A stretch of 32,024 bases of DNA from Nitrospirota bacterium (GCA_021783455.1 JAJXTW010000007.1:1-32024); one strand, 5' to 3'. Shown: positions 1 through 7,879, counted from the first letter of the stretch. The notes: a model not told the origin generated them from the letters alone. A program made the numbers and translations.

Positions 1-1044
1 TACAGCGCAACCTATACGTCCCGGGGGCCGTCGCCCCTTTACTACAAACAGCTCGTCTGGGTTGCCCTGGGTGTGATCGTGATGCTGGCAGCGCTCATTA
101 TTGATTATCACACCATCGGCCGTTTTGCCTACATCATATACGCGTTCTCACTGTTCCTGCTTCTCCTTGTCATGGTCATCGGGAAAAGCGGTATGGGCGC
201 CCAGCGCTGGCTGGCCATCGGTCCCTTTGTGTTCCAGCCGTCGGAGCTGGCCAAACTTTCGCTCACCCTGGCTTTGGCCCGGTACTTTGCCGAGGACCCC
301 CGCAGGGGCGGCTACGGGCTCAAGGACCTGCTCGTTCCCGGCATCATGGTCCTGGTTCCCCTGGTGCTCGTTTTGAAACAGCCCGACCTCGGCACGGCGA
401 TCATGCTCCTTCTGACGTCCTCGATCATGGTCGTTCTTGCCGGCATTCACTTTCGGTCAGTCATGACCGTTATCGTCAGCATTGCCGTCGTCGCGTCACT
501 GGTCTTCTTCGTTTCTCCCGTCCGGCACAAGATCTGGGGGTCCCTCAAGCCCTATCAGCAGAACAGGATCCGTGCTTTTATCGACCCAAGCTCCGATCCC
601 CTGGGAAGCGGCTACCACGCAAACCAGTCCAAGATCGCGGTCGGCTCAGGCCAGATCACGGGCAAGGGGTACCGCAAGGGAACGCAGAGCCAGATGGCGT
701 TTTTGCCCGAGCGCCACACCGATTTCATCTTCGCGGTCATCGCGGAGGAAATGGGGCTCGTCGGCTCCGGCGTGTTGATCCTGTTATACCTGGCCCTCCT
801 GCTGATCGGCGTGGACACGGCGAAAAACGCGAAAGACCGCTTGGGCGTTTTCATGGCAGGCGGCATTGTCGGCATGATTTCGCTGTACGTGTTCATTAAT
901 GTAGGCATGGCAGTGGGCATCGTGCCGGTCGTCGGCGTTCCGCTTCCCCTCGTCAGTTATGGCGGCACCTCCATCATCACAACCTTCCTCGCGCTCGGTT
1001 TGCTCTTGAATATCCAGACGCGCCGGTTTAGCCTGTTCTACTAA
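1..1044 (+). CDS. rodA: RodA, SEDS-family peptidoglycan glycosyltransferase (5' truncated)
   Basis: The reading frame is open from the first base, so about 30 N-terminal residues are missing; 347 residues are visible. RodA polymerises lipid II glycan strands in the inner membrane with a class B penicillin-binding protein, driving lateral wall growth. The visible start YSATY matches the end of the first helix of the family. Further on are many hydrophobic segments, the G-YHxxQSKIAVGSG stretch and the hallmark FLPERHTDFIFAV. The Asp at visible residue 241 is the position essential in SEDS polymerases. The C-terminus carries the VPLPLVSYGGTS motif. It is followed by an intergenic repeat element and a radical SAM gene on the same strand. 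FtsW is the alternative, but RodA fits better by sequence style and neighbours. Confidence 0.93.
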   Translation, partial: YSATYTSRGPSPLYYKQLVWVALGVIVMLAALIIDYHTIGRFAYIIYAFSLFLLLLVMVIGKSGMGAQRWLAIGPFVFQPSELAKLSLTLALARYFAEDPRRGGYGLKDLLVPGIMVLVPLVLVLKQPDLGTAIMLLLTSSIMVVLAGIHFRSVMTVIVSIAVVASLVFFVSPVRHKIWGSLKPYQQNRIRAFIDPSSDPLGSGYHANQSKIAVGSGQITGKGYRKGTQSQMAFLPERHTDFIFAVIAEEMGLVGSGVLILLYLALLLIGVDTAKNAKDRLGVFMAGGIVGMISLYVFINVGMAVGIVPVVGVPLPLVSYGGTSIITTFLALGLLLNIQTRRFSLFY

Positions 1045-1049
1045 CATCA

Positions 1050-1118
1050 GGGGCCAGGGTCCCGTAGCAAGGGTCCAGGAATCTAAAACCTGGACCCCGG
1101 ACCCCGGACCCCGGACCC
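1050..1118. repeat. Intergenic element A: inverted array of 7-nt units
   Basis: The left arm is four in-phase heptamers, GGGGCCA, GGGTCCC, GTAGCAA and GGGTCCA (1050-1077). A 13-nt loop follows (1078-1090). The right arm is four heptamers, TGGACCC then CGGACCC three times (1091-1118). The core, 1071-1079 with 1089-1097, is a perfect 9-bp inverted repeat. The element fills the rodA/radical-SAM gap and ends just before the TGAGG that can serve as Shine-Dalgarno for the next gene. It is related unit by unit to the element at 12598-12667. Confidence 0.85.
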
Positions 1119-1128
1119 TGAGGTAATC

Positions 1129-3648
1129 ATGCTCGAAGATTTTCTTCCGCTTGTCGCAAAACCTGCCAGGTACATCAACAGCGAGGTCAACGCCGTACAC
1201 AAAGATCTCGGGCAGGTGAAGACCACGGTCTGCCTTTTCTTTCCGGACACCTACGAAGTCGGCATGTCGCACCTCGGCCTGCGGATCCTCTACCACATCC
1301 TGAACAGCAGGAGCGATGCGGCATGCGAGCGGGTGTTTTCCCCCTGGACGGACTATGAAGCACGGCTGCGCGCATCGGGCAGGCCGCTCACGAGCCTCGA
1401 GTCCAATCTTCCGCTCGCAGCGTTCGACTTGATCGGCATTACGCTCCAGTACGAGCTGTCCTATTCCAATATTCTGGCAGGCCTCGAACTGGCCCGGATA
1501 CCCCTGCGCGCGGCGGACCGGACCGCGGAGCACCCCGTCATTATTGCAGGCGGCCCCTGCGCCGTGAACCCCGAGCCGCTTTCGGACTTCATCGATGTTT
1601 TTTTCATCGGTGAGGCCGAGGAGGCCATGCATGAACTCGTTGAACTCCGGCAGGCCCACGTTGACAAGGCGTCGTTCCTCGAAGCGCTTGCAGCCCGCGA
1701 CGGCTACTATGTCCCCGCGCTCGGCAAAAGGACGGTCCGCAGGCGTTTCATGAAGGACCTTGAGTCCGCGCCCTTTCCGGACAAGCCGCTTTTGCCGCTC
1801 ATGAAACCGATCCACGATCGCGTGACCGTGGAGGTCGCGCGCGGCTGCATTCGCGGGTGCCGCTTCTGCCAGGCGGGAATTATTTACCGCCCCTACCGCG
1901 AGCGGAGCGCCGGGCGGGTCAAAGACCTTCTCCGCACATCGCTCCGTTGTACCGGCTATGATGAATTGTCGCTGGCATCGCTCAGCTCCGGCGATTACTC
2001 GGATATTCAGCCCCTCATGCAAGACCTTGTTACGACCTATCGCGACGACAGGATTTCCATTTCCCTTCCTTCCCTTCGCATCGGGACGCTCACGCCCGGG
2101 ATGATCCGGGCAGTTGCCGGCGTCCGCAAGTCCGGCTTCACCCTGGCGCCGGAAGCGGGCACGGAACGGCTTCGCCGCGTGATCAACAAACCGGTTTCCG
2201 ACCAGGACCTTCTGAATGCGGCAACGACGATTTTCTCCAGCGGCTGGAGCGTCCTGAAACTCTACTTCATGATCGGGCTGCCCACCGAGACGAACGAGGA
2301 CTTGGACGGCATTATCAGGATCGCCCAGGACCTCCTCATGGCGGGCAAGCGGTCTTCACGGCGTCCAATACAGATCAACATCACCGTCTCCACGTTCGTG
2401 CCGAAGCCCCATACGCCCTTCCAGTGGTTCGGCCAGGCAACACGGGAAGAGATCAGGGCAAAACAAACTTACCTGGAAAAAGGCCTTCGAAAAAAAGGAA
2501 TATCGCTCAAGCCTCATCATGCGGAAACGAGCCTGCTTGAGGGCGCCTTTGCGCGCGGAGACAGGAGCGTCGGCAGGGTCATCGAAGAGGCAGTGCGGCT
2601 CGGCTGCCGCTTCGACGGCTGGTCCGAGTGTTTTGATTTTGCGAAATGGCAACAGGCGTTCCAAGCCTGCGGCATGGATCCGGCCGCGCTTGCGTCCCGC
2701 ACCTACGCTCTCGACGAAGCCCTGCCCTGGGACCACATCCAGAGCGGCGTCACGAAAAAATTTCTGCAAAGTGAGTACGAACGGGCCCAGGCCGCGGAGA
2801 GCACGGAAAATTGCCGCGAGAAGTGCGAGCGCTGCGGCATCGGCTGCACGGACGGCGGCACAGCACTGCTCGGAAAACCCGCCCTGCCCAAAGACAAGGA
2901 GTGCGCCCCGGAGCCAAGGGCAAGCAATGTGCGTGATTCGTTCGAAAGGGGGGAAAAGGCCCCTTCGCGCCAAAACCTCGATGTACGGTACAGAATGAAA
3001 TTCACAAAAATTGGGCGGTTGCGATTTTTATCCCACTTGGACCTGATGGCCCTTTTTCAACGGGCGGCCGCACGGGCAGGAATTCCCATCGCTTTTTCCC
3101 AGGGCTTTAACCCCCATCCGAAGATCTCCTTTGGCCCCGCCCTTTCCGTAGGCATAGAAAGCGTGTCGGAATATCTGGACATGGAAACGAGCACCTACGT
3201 CGAGCTCCAGGAGCTGACAAAAGCCCTGAACAGCGCGCTTCCGGAAGGCGTCAAAATTCTCGAATCCCGGGTGGTCTCTCCGAAAGCGCCTTCCCTTTCG
3301 GGAAGCATCAGTCGGTATACCTACGAGGTTGCCGTACCAAAGCGCTCTTTCCATGACGTGGCCGAACTGGCAGCCTCCTTCTTGTCCCGCGAAGCAGTCA
3401 TCGTAGCAAAAGACGGAAAGCAGAAGGACATCAGGCCCTGCATCGAGTCGATCAATGTTAACGCAAAGAACAACGCCGTGGAAATCGAAATAGTCCTGGT
3501 TGATCACGGCCAGCAAAAGCCCCGGATCCAGGACGTGCTGGGTCAGCTCTTTGCGGTCACTGCGGAAGAGTCTCACCTGTTCGGCGTACGGCGTACGGGA
3601 TTGTACTGCGAAGAAAAAGGCCAATGGGTGCCTCCGATTTCGCTCTAA
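1129..3648 (+). CDS. Radical SAM protein (TIGR03960-type) fused to DUF2344 radical-SAM-linked domain
   Basis: This 839-residue protein has a B12-binding-like N-terminal region (about 1-200) followed by a radical SAM barrel. The cluster motif is C240-x3-C244-x2-C247 (GCIRGCRFC), which should bind a [4Fe-4S] cluster for S-adenosylmethionine cleavage. A cysteine-rich linker, CREKCERCGIGC, lies near residues 562-573. From about residue 618 comes a DUF2344 domain (TIGR03936, 'radical SAM-linked protein'), with FLSHLDLMALFQRAAARAGI and SQGFNPHPKISFGPALSVG. The two families are usually neighbouring genes or a fusion, commonly beside rng, as here. The substrate is unknown; an RNA or ribosome role is only suggested by the rng neighbourhood. 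The ATG start at 1129 is preceded by TGAGGT. Confidence 0.9.
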   Translation: MLEDFLPLVAKPARYINSEVNAVHKDLGQVKTTVCLFFPDTYEVGMSHLGLRILYHILNSRSDAACERVFSPWTDYEARLRASGRPLTSLESNLPLAAFDLIGITLQYELSYSNILAGLELARIPLRAADRTAEHPVIIAGGPCAVNPEPLSDFIDVFFIGEAEEAMHELVELRQAHVDKASFLEALAARDGYYVPALGKRTVRRRFMKDLESAPFPDKPLLPLMKPIHDRVTVEVARGCIRGCRFCQAGIIYRPYRERSAGRVKDLLRTSLRCTGYDELSLASLSSGDYSDIQPLMQDLVTTYRDDRISISLPSLRIGTLTPGMIRAVAGVRKSGFTLAPEAGTERLRRVINKPVSDQDLLNAATTIFSSGWSVLKLYFMIGLPTETNEDLDGIIRIAQDLLMAGKRSSRRPIQINITVSTFVPKPHTPFQWFGQATREEIRAKQTYLEKGLRKKGISLKPHHAETSLLEGAFARGDRSVGRVIEEAVRLGCRFDGWSECFDFAKWQQAFQACGMDPAALASRTYALDEALPWDHIQSGVTKKFLQSEYERAQAAESTENCREKCERCGIGCTDGGTALLGKPALPKDKECAPEPRASNVRDSFERGEKAPSRQNLDVRYRMKFTKIGRLRFLSHLDLMALFQRAAARAGIPIAFSQGFNPHPKISFGPALSVGIESVSEYLDMETSTYVELQELTKALNSALPEGVKILESRVVSPKAPSLSGSISRYTYEVAVPKRSFHDVAELAASFLSREAVIVAKDGKQKDIRPCIESINVNAKNNAVEIEIVLVDHGQQKPRIQDVLGQLFAVTAEESHLFGVRRTGLYCEEKGQWVPPISL

Positions 3649-3805
3649 AGCTCCTGCTGCAGAAATGCCCCCGTTCATGCCGCACGGGAGCGCAAAGCGT
3701 ATCCGCCTCGCGGGAGCTTATATTCCAGTCCCACTGTTGCAATGGCGCTTCTCATTTTTTTAGCAGCCAGTAGCATATCAGCGTCCTTCCTGCTACAATT
3801 AAAAA

Positions 3806-3918
3806 CAAGTTCAGTGCCGGGATAAGATACCAGCCCTATGCGGCTGTGAGCGCTCCCTCATTGCCGAAAGTCCGGCATGGTGCAGGGCAATGAAAGCCGG
3901 GGAAAGGAGAGTTTTTTT
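3806..3918 (+). other. Possible structured leader or small RNA upstream of rng
   Basis: The 338-nt gap 3649-3986 holds no convincing ORF. Within it I see a hairpin CAGCC/GGCTG (3831-3835 with 3842-3846). A 7-bp inverted repeat TCATTGC/GCAATGA (3858-3864 with 3887-3893) follows. Two competing pairings overlap it: GCCG/CGGC (3863-3866 with 3873-3876) and CCGGC/GCCGG (3872-3876 with 3896-3900). Seven T residues follow at 3912-3918. A TACAAT box at 3794-3799 could start transcription near 3806, though no good -35 box is visible. It matches no riboswitch I recognise. A folded RNA is inferred from base pairing only. Confidence 0.3.
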
Positions 3919-3922
3919 ACCC

Positions 3923-3950
3923 TTGTATTACCTTCCCCACTTATTATAAA
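3923..3950 (+). promoter_or_regulatory. Sigma-70-like promoter for rng
   Basis: TTGTAT at 3923-3928 and TATAAA at 3945-3950 are separated by 16 nt. This would start transcription near 3957, about 30 nt before the rng ATG, leaving room only for the AAGGAG ribosome binding site. Confidence 0.5.
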
Positions 3951-3986
3951 ATAGCCCCGCTCACCACCAATGCTTAAGGAGAACGC

Positions 3987-5492
3987 ATGCCATCTGAGAT
4001 CATCGTAAACGCAGGCCGCGAGGAAACCCGCGTGGCCCTTCTTGAGAACAGCCTCGTCACGGAAATCTACATCGACCGGAAAAAGGACCGCGGCATCGCC
4101 GGCAACGTCTACAAAGGCAGGATCATGAAGGTCCTGCCCGGCATGCAGGCTGCGTTCATCGACATCGGCCTGGAGAAATCCGCGTTCCTCTACGTCGGCG
4201 ATGTCTTTGACAGCTCGTCGGAATACACGCCCCTGATGGAAGACGAGGGCCTGGAGCTCGAGGTCGAAACGAAACGGAAACGCGCCCACGCAAACCAGAT
4301 CGAAGACCTGTTGCAGGAAGGGCAGGAAATCCTCGTGCAGGTATCGAAAGAGCCGATCAGCACCAAGGGCGCGCGGGTCACGACCTACATCAGCATTCCC
4401 GGCCGCTACCTCGTCATGATGCCCGGCGTGAACCATATCGGCGTCTCGCGCAGGATCGAGAACGGCGAGGAGCGGAAGCGGCTCCGCGAGATCGTGAGCC
4501 GCTTGCGGAAGCCGAATACGGGCTACATCATCAGGACCGCCAGCCAGGGCAGGAGCGAAGAGGATTTCGTGGCCGACATAGAGTTTTTGAGCAGGCTCTG
4601 GGACAACGTCCAGAAGAAAAAAGAGCGGGCTTCGGCGCCGGCGCTCCTGCACAACGAACTCGACCTGGTCTTCCGCGTGATCCGCGACGTGTTCAGCCGA
4701 GACGTGGACAGGATGGTCATCGACTCTCCCGACGAGTACCAGCGCGTCAGGGAATTCGTCGATTCCTATATTCCGCCGCTTTCCCGGCGGGTGAAGCCCT
4801 ACGACGGCGACGACCCCATCTTCGACCACTACGGCGTGGAGATCGAGATCTCCCGCGCCCTGGGCAGAAAGGTCTGGCTCAAGTCGGGCGGCTACATCAT
4901 CGTGGACCAGACCGAGGCCCTCGCGGCGATCGACGTGAACACCGGCAGGTACGTGGGCAAGCGCACGCTCGAGGACACGATCTTAAAGACGAACCTCGAG
5001 GCCGTGCGGGAGATCGCCTACCAGCTCCGTCTCCGGAACATGGGCGGCATCGTCGTTCTGGATTTCATCGACATGGAGCGTGAGGACAACCGCAGGAAAG
5101 TCTATTCAGCGCTCCAGGAAGCGCTGGCGAACGACAAGGCCAAGACCACGATCTCGCACATCTCGCCCATCGGTCTTATCGAGATGACCAGGAAACGCAT
5201 CCGGGAGAGTCTCGGCCGCACGCTCTGCGAGCCCTGCCCCTACTGCGACGGCCGCGGCTACATCAAGTCGAGCCGCACCATGTGTTACGAGGTCCTGCGC
5301 GAACTCAGGAGGGCCTTCTCGAGCGCAGACGAAAAGAAGGCCCTCGTCACCGTCAATTCCGTCGTGGCCGATATGCTGTATGACGAGGAGCGCCAGGGCG
5401 TGGAAGAACTGGAAAAGGAATTTCAGAAGAAGATCGTGATCAAGGCAGACCCGAATCTGCACCAGGAGCAGTATGAAGTGGTGATGGTGTAA
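3987..5492 (+). CDS. rng: Ribonuclease G (RNase E/G family)
   Basis: RNase G is a 5'-end-dependent endoribonuclease that matures 16S rRNA and degrades mRNA in the cytoplasm. The 501-residue length fits RNase G, lacking the long C-terminal scaffold of RNase E. An S1 RNA-binding domain spans roughly residues 38-125 (GNVYKGRIMKVLPGMQAAFIDIG). The catalytic metal-binding aspartates are in AIDVNTG (D316) and VVLDFIDME (D359). The zinc-link motif CPxC is at C417-P-Y-C420, with an additional C414. The start is ATG with AAGGAG 7 nt upstream. The final 31 codons are duplicated in degenerate form at 7182-7274. In many genomes rplU-rpmA follow rng, but not here. Confidence 0.96.
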   Translation: MPSEIIVNAGREETRVALLENSLVTEIYIDRKKDRGIAGNVYKGRIMKVLPGMQAAFIDIGLEKSAFLYVGDVFDSSSEYTPLMEDEGLELEVETKRKRAHANQIEDLLQEGQEILVQVSKEPISTKGARVTTYISIPGRYLVMMPGVNHIGVSRRIENGEERKRLREIVSRLRKPNTGYIIRTASQGRSEEDFVADIEFLSRLWDNVQKKKERASAPALLHNELDLVFRVIRDVFSRDVDRMVIDSPDEYQRVREFVDSYIPPLSRRVKPYDGDDPIFDHYGVEIEISRALGRKVWLKSGGYIIVDQTEALAAIDVNTGRYVGKRTLEDTILKTNLEAVREIAYQLRLRNMGGIVVLDFIDMEREDNRRKVYSALQEALANDKAKTTISHISPIGLIEMTRKRIRESLGRTLCEPCPYCDGRGYIKSSRTMCYEVLRELRRAFSSADEKKALVTVNSVVADMLYDEERQGVEELEKEFQKKIVIKADPNLHQEQYEVVMV

Positions 5493-5584
5493 GGCAGTTT
5501 GATGTGCAACTGACTAAAAACCGGTCGAATTCCGGGATCAGGCCAAGGACCCGGAGTGTTGCCCCAAAATTCGGGAGTTGTACA

Positions 5585-7102
5585 ATGATTAATCTGCTTT
5601 CGGAACTATTTTCCCGCCAGTCGAAATCCGCAGGCGGGAGTGGGCCGTCCCGGGCGCTGGAGGGAGATTCGGCCGTGCTCGCCGCATCGGCCGCAGGAGG
5701 CGCATCAGAATCACGGGGCCTGTCCTGGGTCAAGAGCGCCTGCACCCGCTTCTTCTCGGGCCTTGACCCGATTGTGCCGATGATACTCATGGCGGCGGTG
5801 GTAGGCTTTATCAGTTCCCTTTCCGTTGAATTGTTTCGCAAAGGAATGTATACGATCGTCAGTCTCTATTCCACCCATGAACATCTCGTGGCTGCTGCGC
5901 GCGATTTACCGTTGTGGATGCGGGTATTAGTACCCACGCTCGGAGGTCTTGGCGGAGGGTTGATAATGTGGGCGGGCCACCGCTGGATCAAGCGCCCGCA
6001 CGGACCGGAATATATGGAGGCGGTGCGTATCGGCGACGGCATCCTGCCTCTCGGACCGAATCTCGTTCGGACCGTTGCATCGCTGGTCGGGGTCAGCGGA
6101 GGCATTACCATCGGCCGCGAAGGAACGATGATCCAGTTCGCCTCCGTGACATCGTCTATTCTTGGACGGCTGGCCCGCGTGGACGTCGCCCACCGCCGGC
6201 TGATCGTCGCCTGCGGCGCTGCAGCGGGTTTTGCCGGTGCTTATCACGCGCCGATCGCGGGCACTCTCTTCGTTGCGGAAATCATCCTCGGGGGGCTGGC
6301 GCTGCGGGAGATTACCGCCGTGCTGGTTGCGGCGGTCATCGGCGAGCTGACCACGCAGGCGCTGTTCGCCACCGGTCCGCTCTACATTTCACACGTCGTA
6401 CCGGCAGTGGGATTTTCTGATTTATTCGATGCATCACTCCTAGGGTTAATGGCCGGCCTGCTCGGCCCCGCGTTCCTGTGGCTGCTCGCCACCGCAAACC
6501 ACAGGTACCAGGCCCTCATTGGTTTTTTGCCGCTGCGCATGGGCGTGGCCGGACTAGGCATCGGGCTGTTGTCGACATTGCGCCCGGAGGTCTGGGGCAA
6601 CGGGTACAGCATTATTGAATCGTTTTTCGTTTCGCACTGGGCGTTGAGCGCGGTAGCGGCGGTGTTCGTGCTGCGGTTGATTGCCGTGACGTTTGCCAGC
6701 GCCGCGGGCATCCCCGGCGGCGTGCTCACCCCCACGTTGCTGCTGGGCGGGGCCATGGGATTGCTGGTAGGCCACACGATGCTGATACCGTCGGCCGACC
6801 ATTCGCAGACGCTGTGGATACTGGTCGGGATGGGCAGCTTGCTGGCGGCAACCACTCACGCACCGGCGATGTCCGCTATCATGGTCTTCGAGCTCACCCG
6901 TAACTACAACGTCGTCCTGGCAGCGATGCCTGCCTGCGTGATCGCATCGGTTATCGGGAGCCTGTTGCGGCATCGTTCCGTCTACGCCGAGGCCCTGGGC
7001 CTGGGCAGGGGCATGCACGCTACGCCTGCCCCTCAGCGCCAGGCATTTCCGAGCCGCAGCCCAAGTCCCGGCGATTCCCCTTCTGTTCGCGTTGACAAGT
7101 AG
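5585..7102 (+). CDS. ClcB-like voltage-gated chloride channel / Cl-/H+ antiporter
   Basis: This 505-residue polytopic membrane protein belongs to the ClC family, which moves Cl- across the inner membrane, usually coupled to H+. Visible motifs are GREGTMIQ with the gating glutamate at E179, AEIILGGLALREI in the proton-path region, and GIPGGVLTPTLLLG. The canonical GSGIPE filter loop is replaced by HGPEYMEAVRIGDG, a pattern I associate with the ClcB branch. There are no C-terminal CBS domains; the tail is a short Pro/Ser-rich segment. I chose ATG 5585 because GGGAG lies 7 nt upstream; the same frame also opens at GTG 5504 without a binding site. The gene lies between the true rng 3' end and a decayed second copy of it, so it probably arrived by recombination. 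Confidence 0.88.
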   Translation: MINLLSELFSRQSKSAGGSGPSRALEGDSAVLAASAAGGASESRGLSWVKSACTRFFSGLDPIVPMILMAAVVGFISSLSVELFRKGMYTIVSLYSTHEHLVAAARDLPLWMRVLVPTLGGLGGGLIMWAGHRWIKRPHGPEYMEAVRIGDGILPLGPNLVRTVASLVGVSGGITIGREGTMIQFASVTSSILGRLARVDVAHRRLIVACGAAAGFAGAYHAPIAGTLFVAEIILGGLALREITAVLVAAVIGELTTQALFATGPLYISHVVPAVGFSDLFDASLLGLMAGLLGPAFLWLLATANHRYQALIGFLPLRMGVAGLGIGLLSTLRPEVWGNGYSIIESFFVSHWALSAVAAVFVLRLIAVTFASAAGIPGGVLTPTLLLGGAMGLLVGHTMLIPSADHSQTLWILVGMGSLLAATTHAPAMSAIMVFELTRNYNVVLAAMPACVIASVIGSLLRHRSVYAEALGLGRGMHATPAPQRQAFPSRSPSPGDSPSVRVDK

Positions 7103-7175
7103 CCAGGGCACGGGCCCCAGTCCGGACCCACGGGCGATTGTTTTTAAATATGCTTTGCGCAAGCGACCCACATTG

Positions 7176-7274
7176 CAGCAGGTGGAAGAGCTGGAGAAGG
7201 AATTCCAGAAGAAGATCGTGATCAAGGCTGGCCCCAACCTGCACTAGGAGCAGTATGAGGTGGTGATGGTGTAA
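7176..7274 (+). pseudogene. Degenerate second copy of the rng 3' end
   Basis: Bases 7182-7274 align without gaps to 5400-5492, the last 31 codons of rng. I count 84 identities in 93 positions. Seven of the nine differences are synonymous (for example GAA/GAG, TTT/TTC, AAT/AAC). One changes Asp to Gly and one turns CAG into TAG. Similarity fades just upstream of 7176. The dominance of synonymous changes means most divergence arose while the sequence was still coding. The likely source is therefore a related rng allele or an old duplication rather than a recent copy. Confidence 0.93.
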
Positions 7275-7336
7275 GAGAGACGTCCAAAAGAAATTCCGCA
7301 GTTTCTATATGAGTCTGCGGCAAATGATGCAAAGAT

Positions 7337-7364
7337 GTCGGGGTTCGCCTGCACTTAACCCGAC
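7337..7364 (-). terminator. Weak hairpin downstream of the DUF4160-DUF2442 pair
   Basis: An inverted repeat pairs about 8 bp (GTCGGG-TT with AACCCGAC, one bulged G) around an 11-nt loop, some 20 nt past the minus-strand stop at 7384. No good T-run follows on the minus strand, so termination is only possible. A second perfect 6-bp stem, CCGCAG/CTGCGG, lies at 7296-7301 and 7315-7320. Confidence 0.25.
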
Positions 7365-7383
7365 CTGCTCTATGCATATTACA

Positions 7384-7653
7384 TTATTTGGTTTTTGCGG
7401 TTGACTTTGTCCTGTCGCCAATGCCTAACAAGAGACCTTCTACGCTGATATCTTCGTCCAGTTCATCCCAATGTATCCCTGTACCCCCGCCGCTCAGTTC
7501 ATATTGTTGAAGCTGTTTGCCCGTCGCATGCAGTAGCCGTGGGAAATAGGCCAAGGGAACTGAAAGTTGTCTTCCATCGGTGAGTTCCAGCCAAATATTC
7601 GCTTCATCAAACCAGACTCTTTTAGCCGCCGCCGTGACTGACAAAGTGATCAT
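7384..7653 (-). CDS. DUF2442 family protein
   Basis: This 89-residue protein has the DUF2442 pattern: a beta-rich start (VWFDEANIWLELTDGRQLSVPLAYFPRL) and the closing signature IHWDELDEDISVEGLLLG. I start at ATG 7653 because AAGGAGG lies 6 nt upstream (complement of 7660-7666). The frame also allows ATG 7680 without such a site. It overlaps the end of the DUF4160 gene by 32 nt, so the two are co-transcribed and probably translationally coupled. DUF2442 domains occur elsewhere fused to helix-turn-helix domains, consistent with an antitoxin-like or regulatory partner. That role is inference; no enzymatic residues are recognisable. Confidence 0.85.
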   Translation of the reverse strand: MITLSVTAAAKRVWFDEANIWLELTDGRQLSVPLAYFPRLLHATGKQLQQYELSGGGTGIHWDELDEDISVEGLLLGIGDRTKSTAKTK

Positions 7654-7879
7654 GCCAAGCCTCCTTAATCTTCGATTCATTTTCCTGTATGATATTTTCT
7701 ATTTCTTTTAATTCCGAGGGGCTCATTTCGTAAGCCTCAGCGAGAGATATCTGCGGCTCTATCCAAAATTTTGCCACTCGTGCTCCGTTTCTCACATGCA
7801 CGTGAACCGGCTCCAAGGGATTCCCTTCGTTTGAGAAAAAGAAAAGACGATAGCCTCTATATCTCGCAATTACCGGCAT
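7622..7879 (-). CDS. DUF4160 family protein, partner of DUF2442
   Basis: This 85-residue protein matches DUF4160: MPVIARYRGYRLFFFSNEG at the start, then the EPVHVHVRNG segment with two histidines and AKFWIEP. A helical tail follows (SPSELKEIENIIQENESKIKEAWHDHF). DUF4160 and DUF2442 genes are commonly adjacent and have been suspected of forming toxin-antitoxin-like modules. I cannot tell from sequence whether this one is toxic. It is the promoter-proximal gene of the pair, with a strong promoter about 30 nt upstream and no strong Shine-Dalgarno. The 5' leader is only about 20 nt. Confidence 0.85.
   Translation of the reverse strand: MPVIARYRGYRLFFFSNEGNPLEPVHVHVRNGARVAKFWIEPQISLAEAYEMSPSELKEIENIIQENESKIKEAWHDHFVSHGGG

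Noticed and set aside
1091-1119. Tandem GGACCCC units considered as a CRISPR array or microsatellite
   Set aside because: Units are 7 nt with no spacers, and they belong to an inverted two-arm element; no cas genes are in the window.
784-2022. Long minus-strand open frame (over 400 codons) opposite rodA and the radical SAM gene
   Set aside because: It overlaps two well-identified plus-strand genes and its protein is a low-complexity His/Arg/Gly-rich sequence typical of antisense frames in GC-rich DNA.
3858-4829. Minus-strand open frame opposite the rng 5' half and leader
   Set aside because: Overlaps the rng S1 domain entirely and resembles no protein family.
5504-5584. Upstream GTG start for the ClC gene
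   Set aside because: It lacks a ribosome binding site and adds 27 hydrophilic residues not typical of the family; ATG 5585 has GGGAG at good spacing.
7122-7145. GGACCC-like bases on both sides of clc (near 5547 and 7126) considered as insertion-site repeats
   Set aside because: Matches are only 7-8 nt in GC-rich sequence, lie at unequal distances from the gene and show no element structure.
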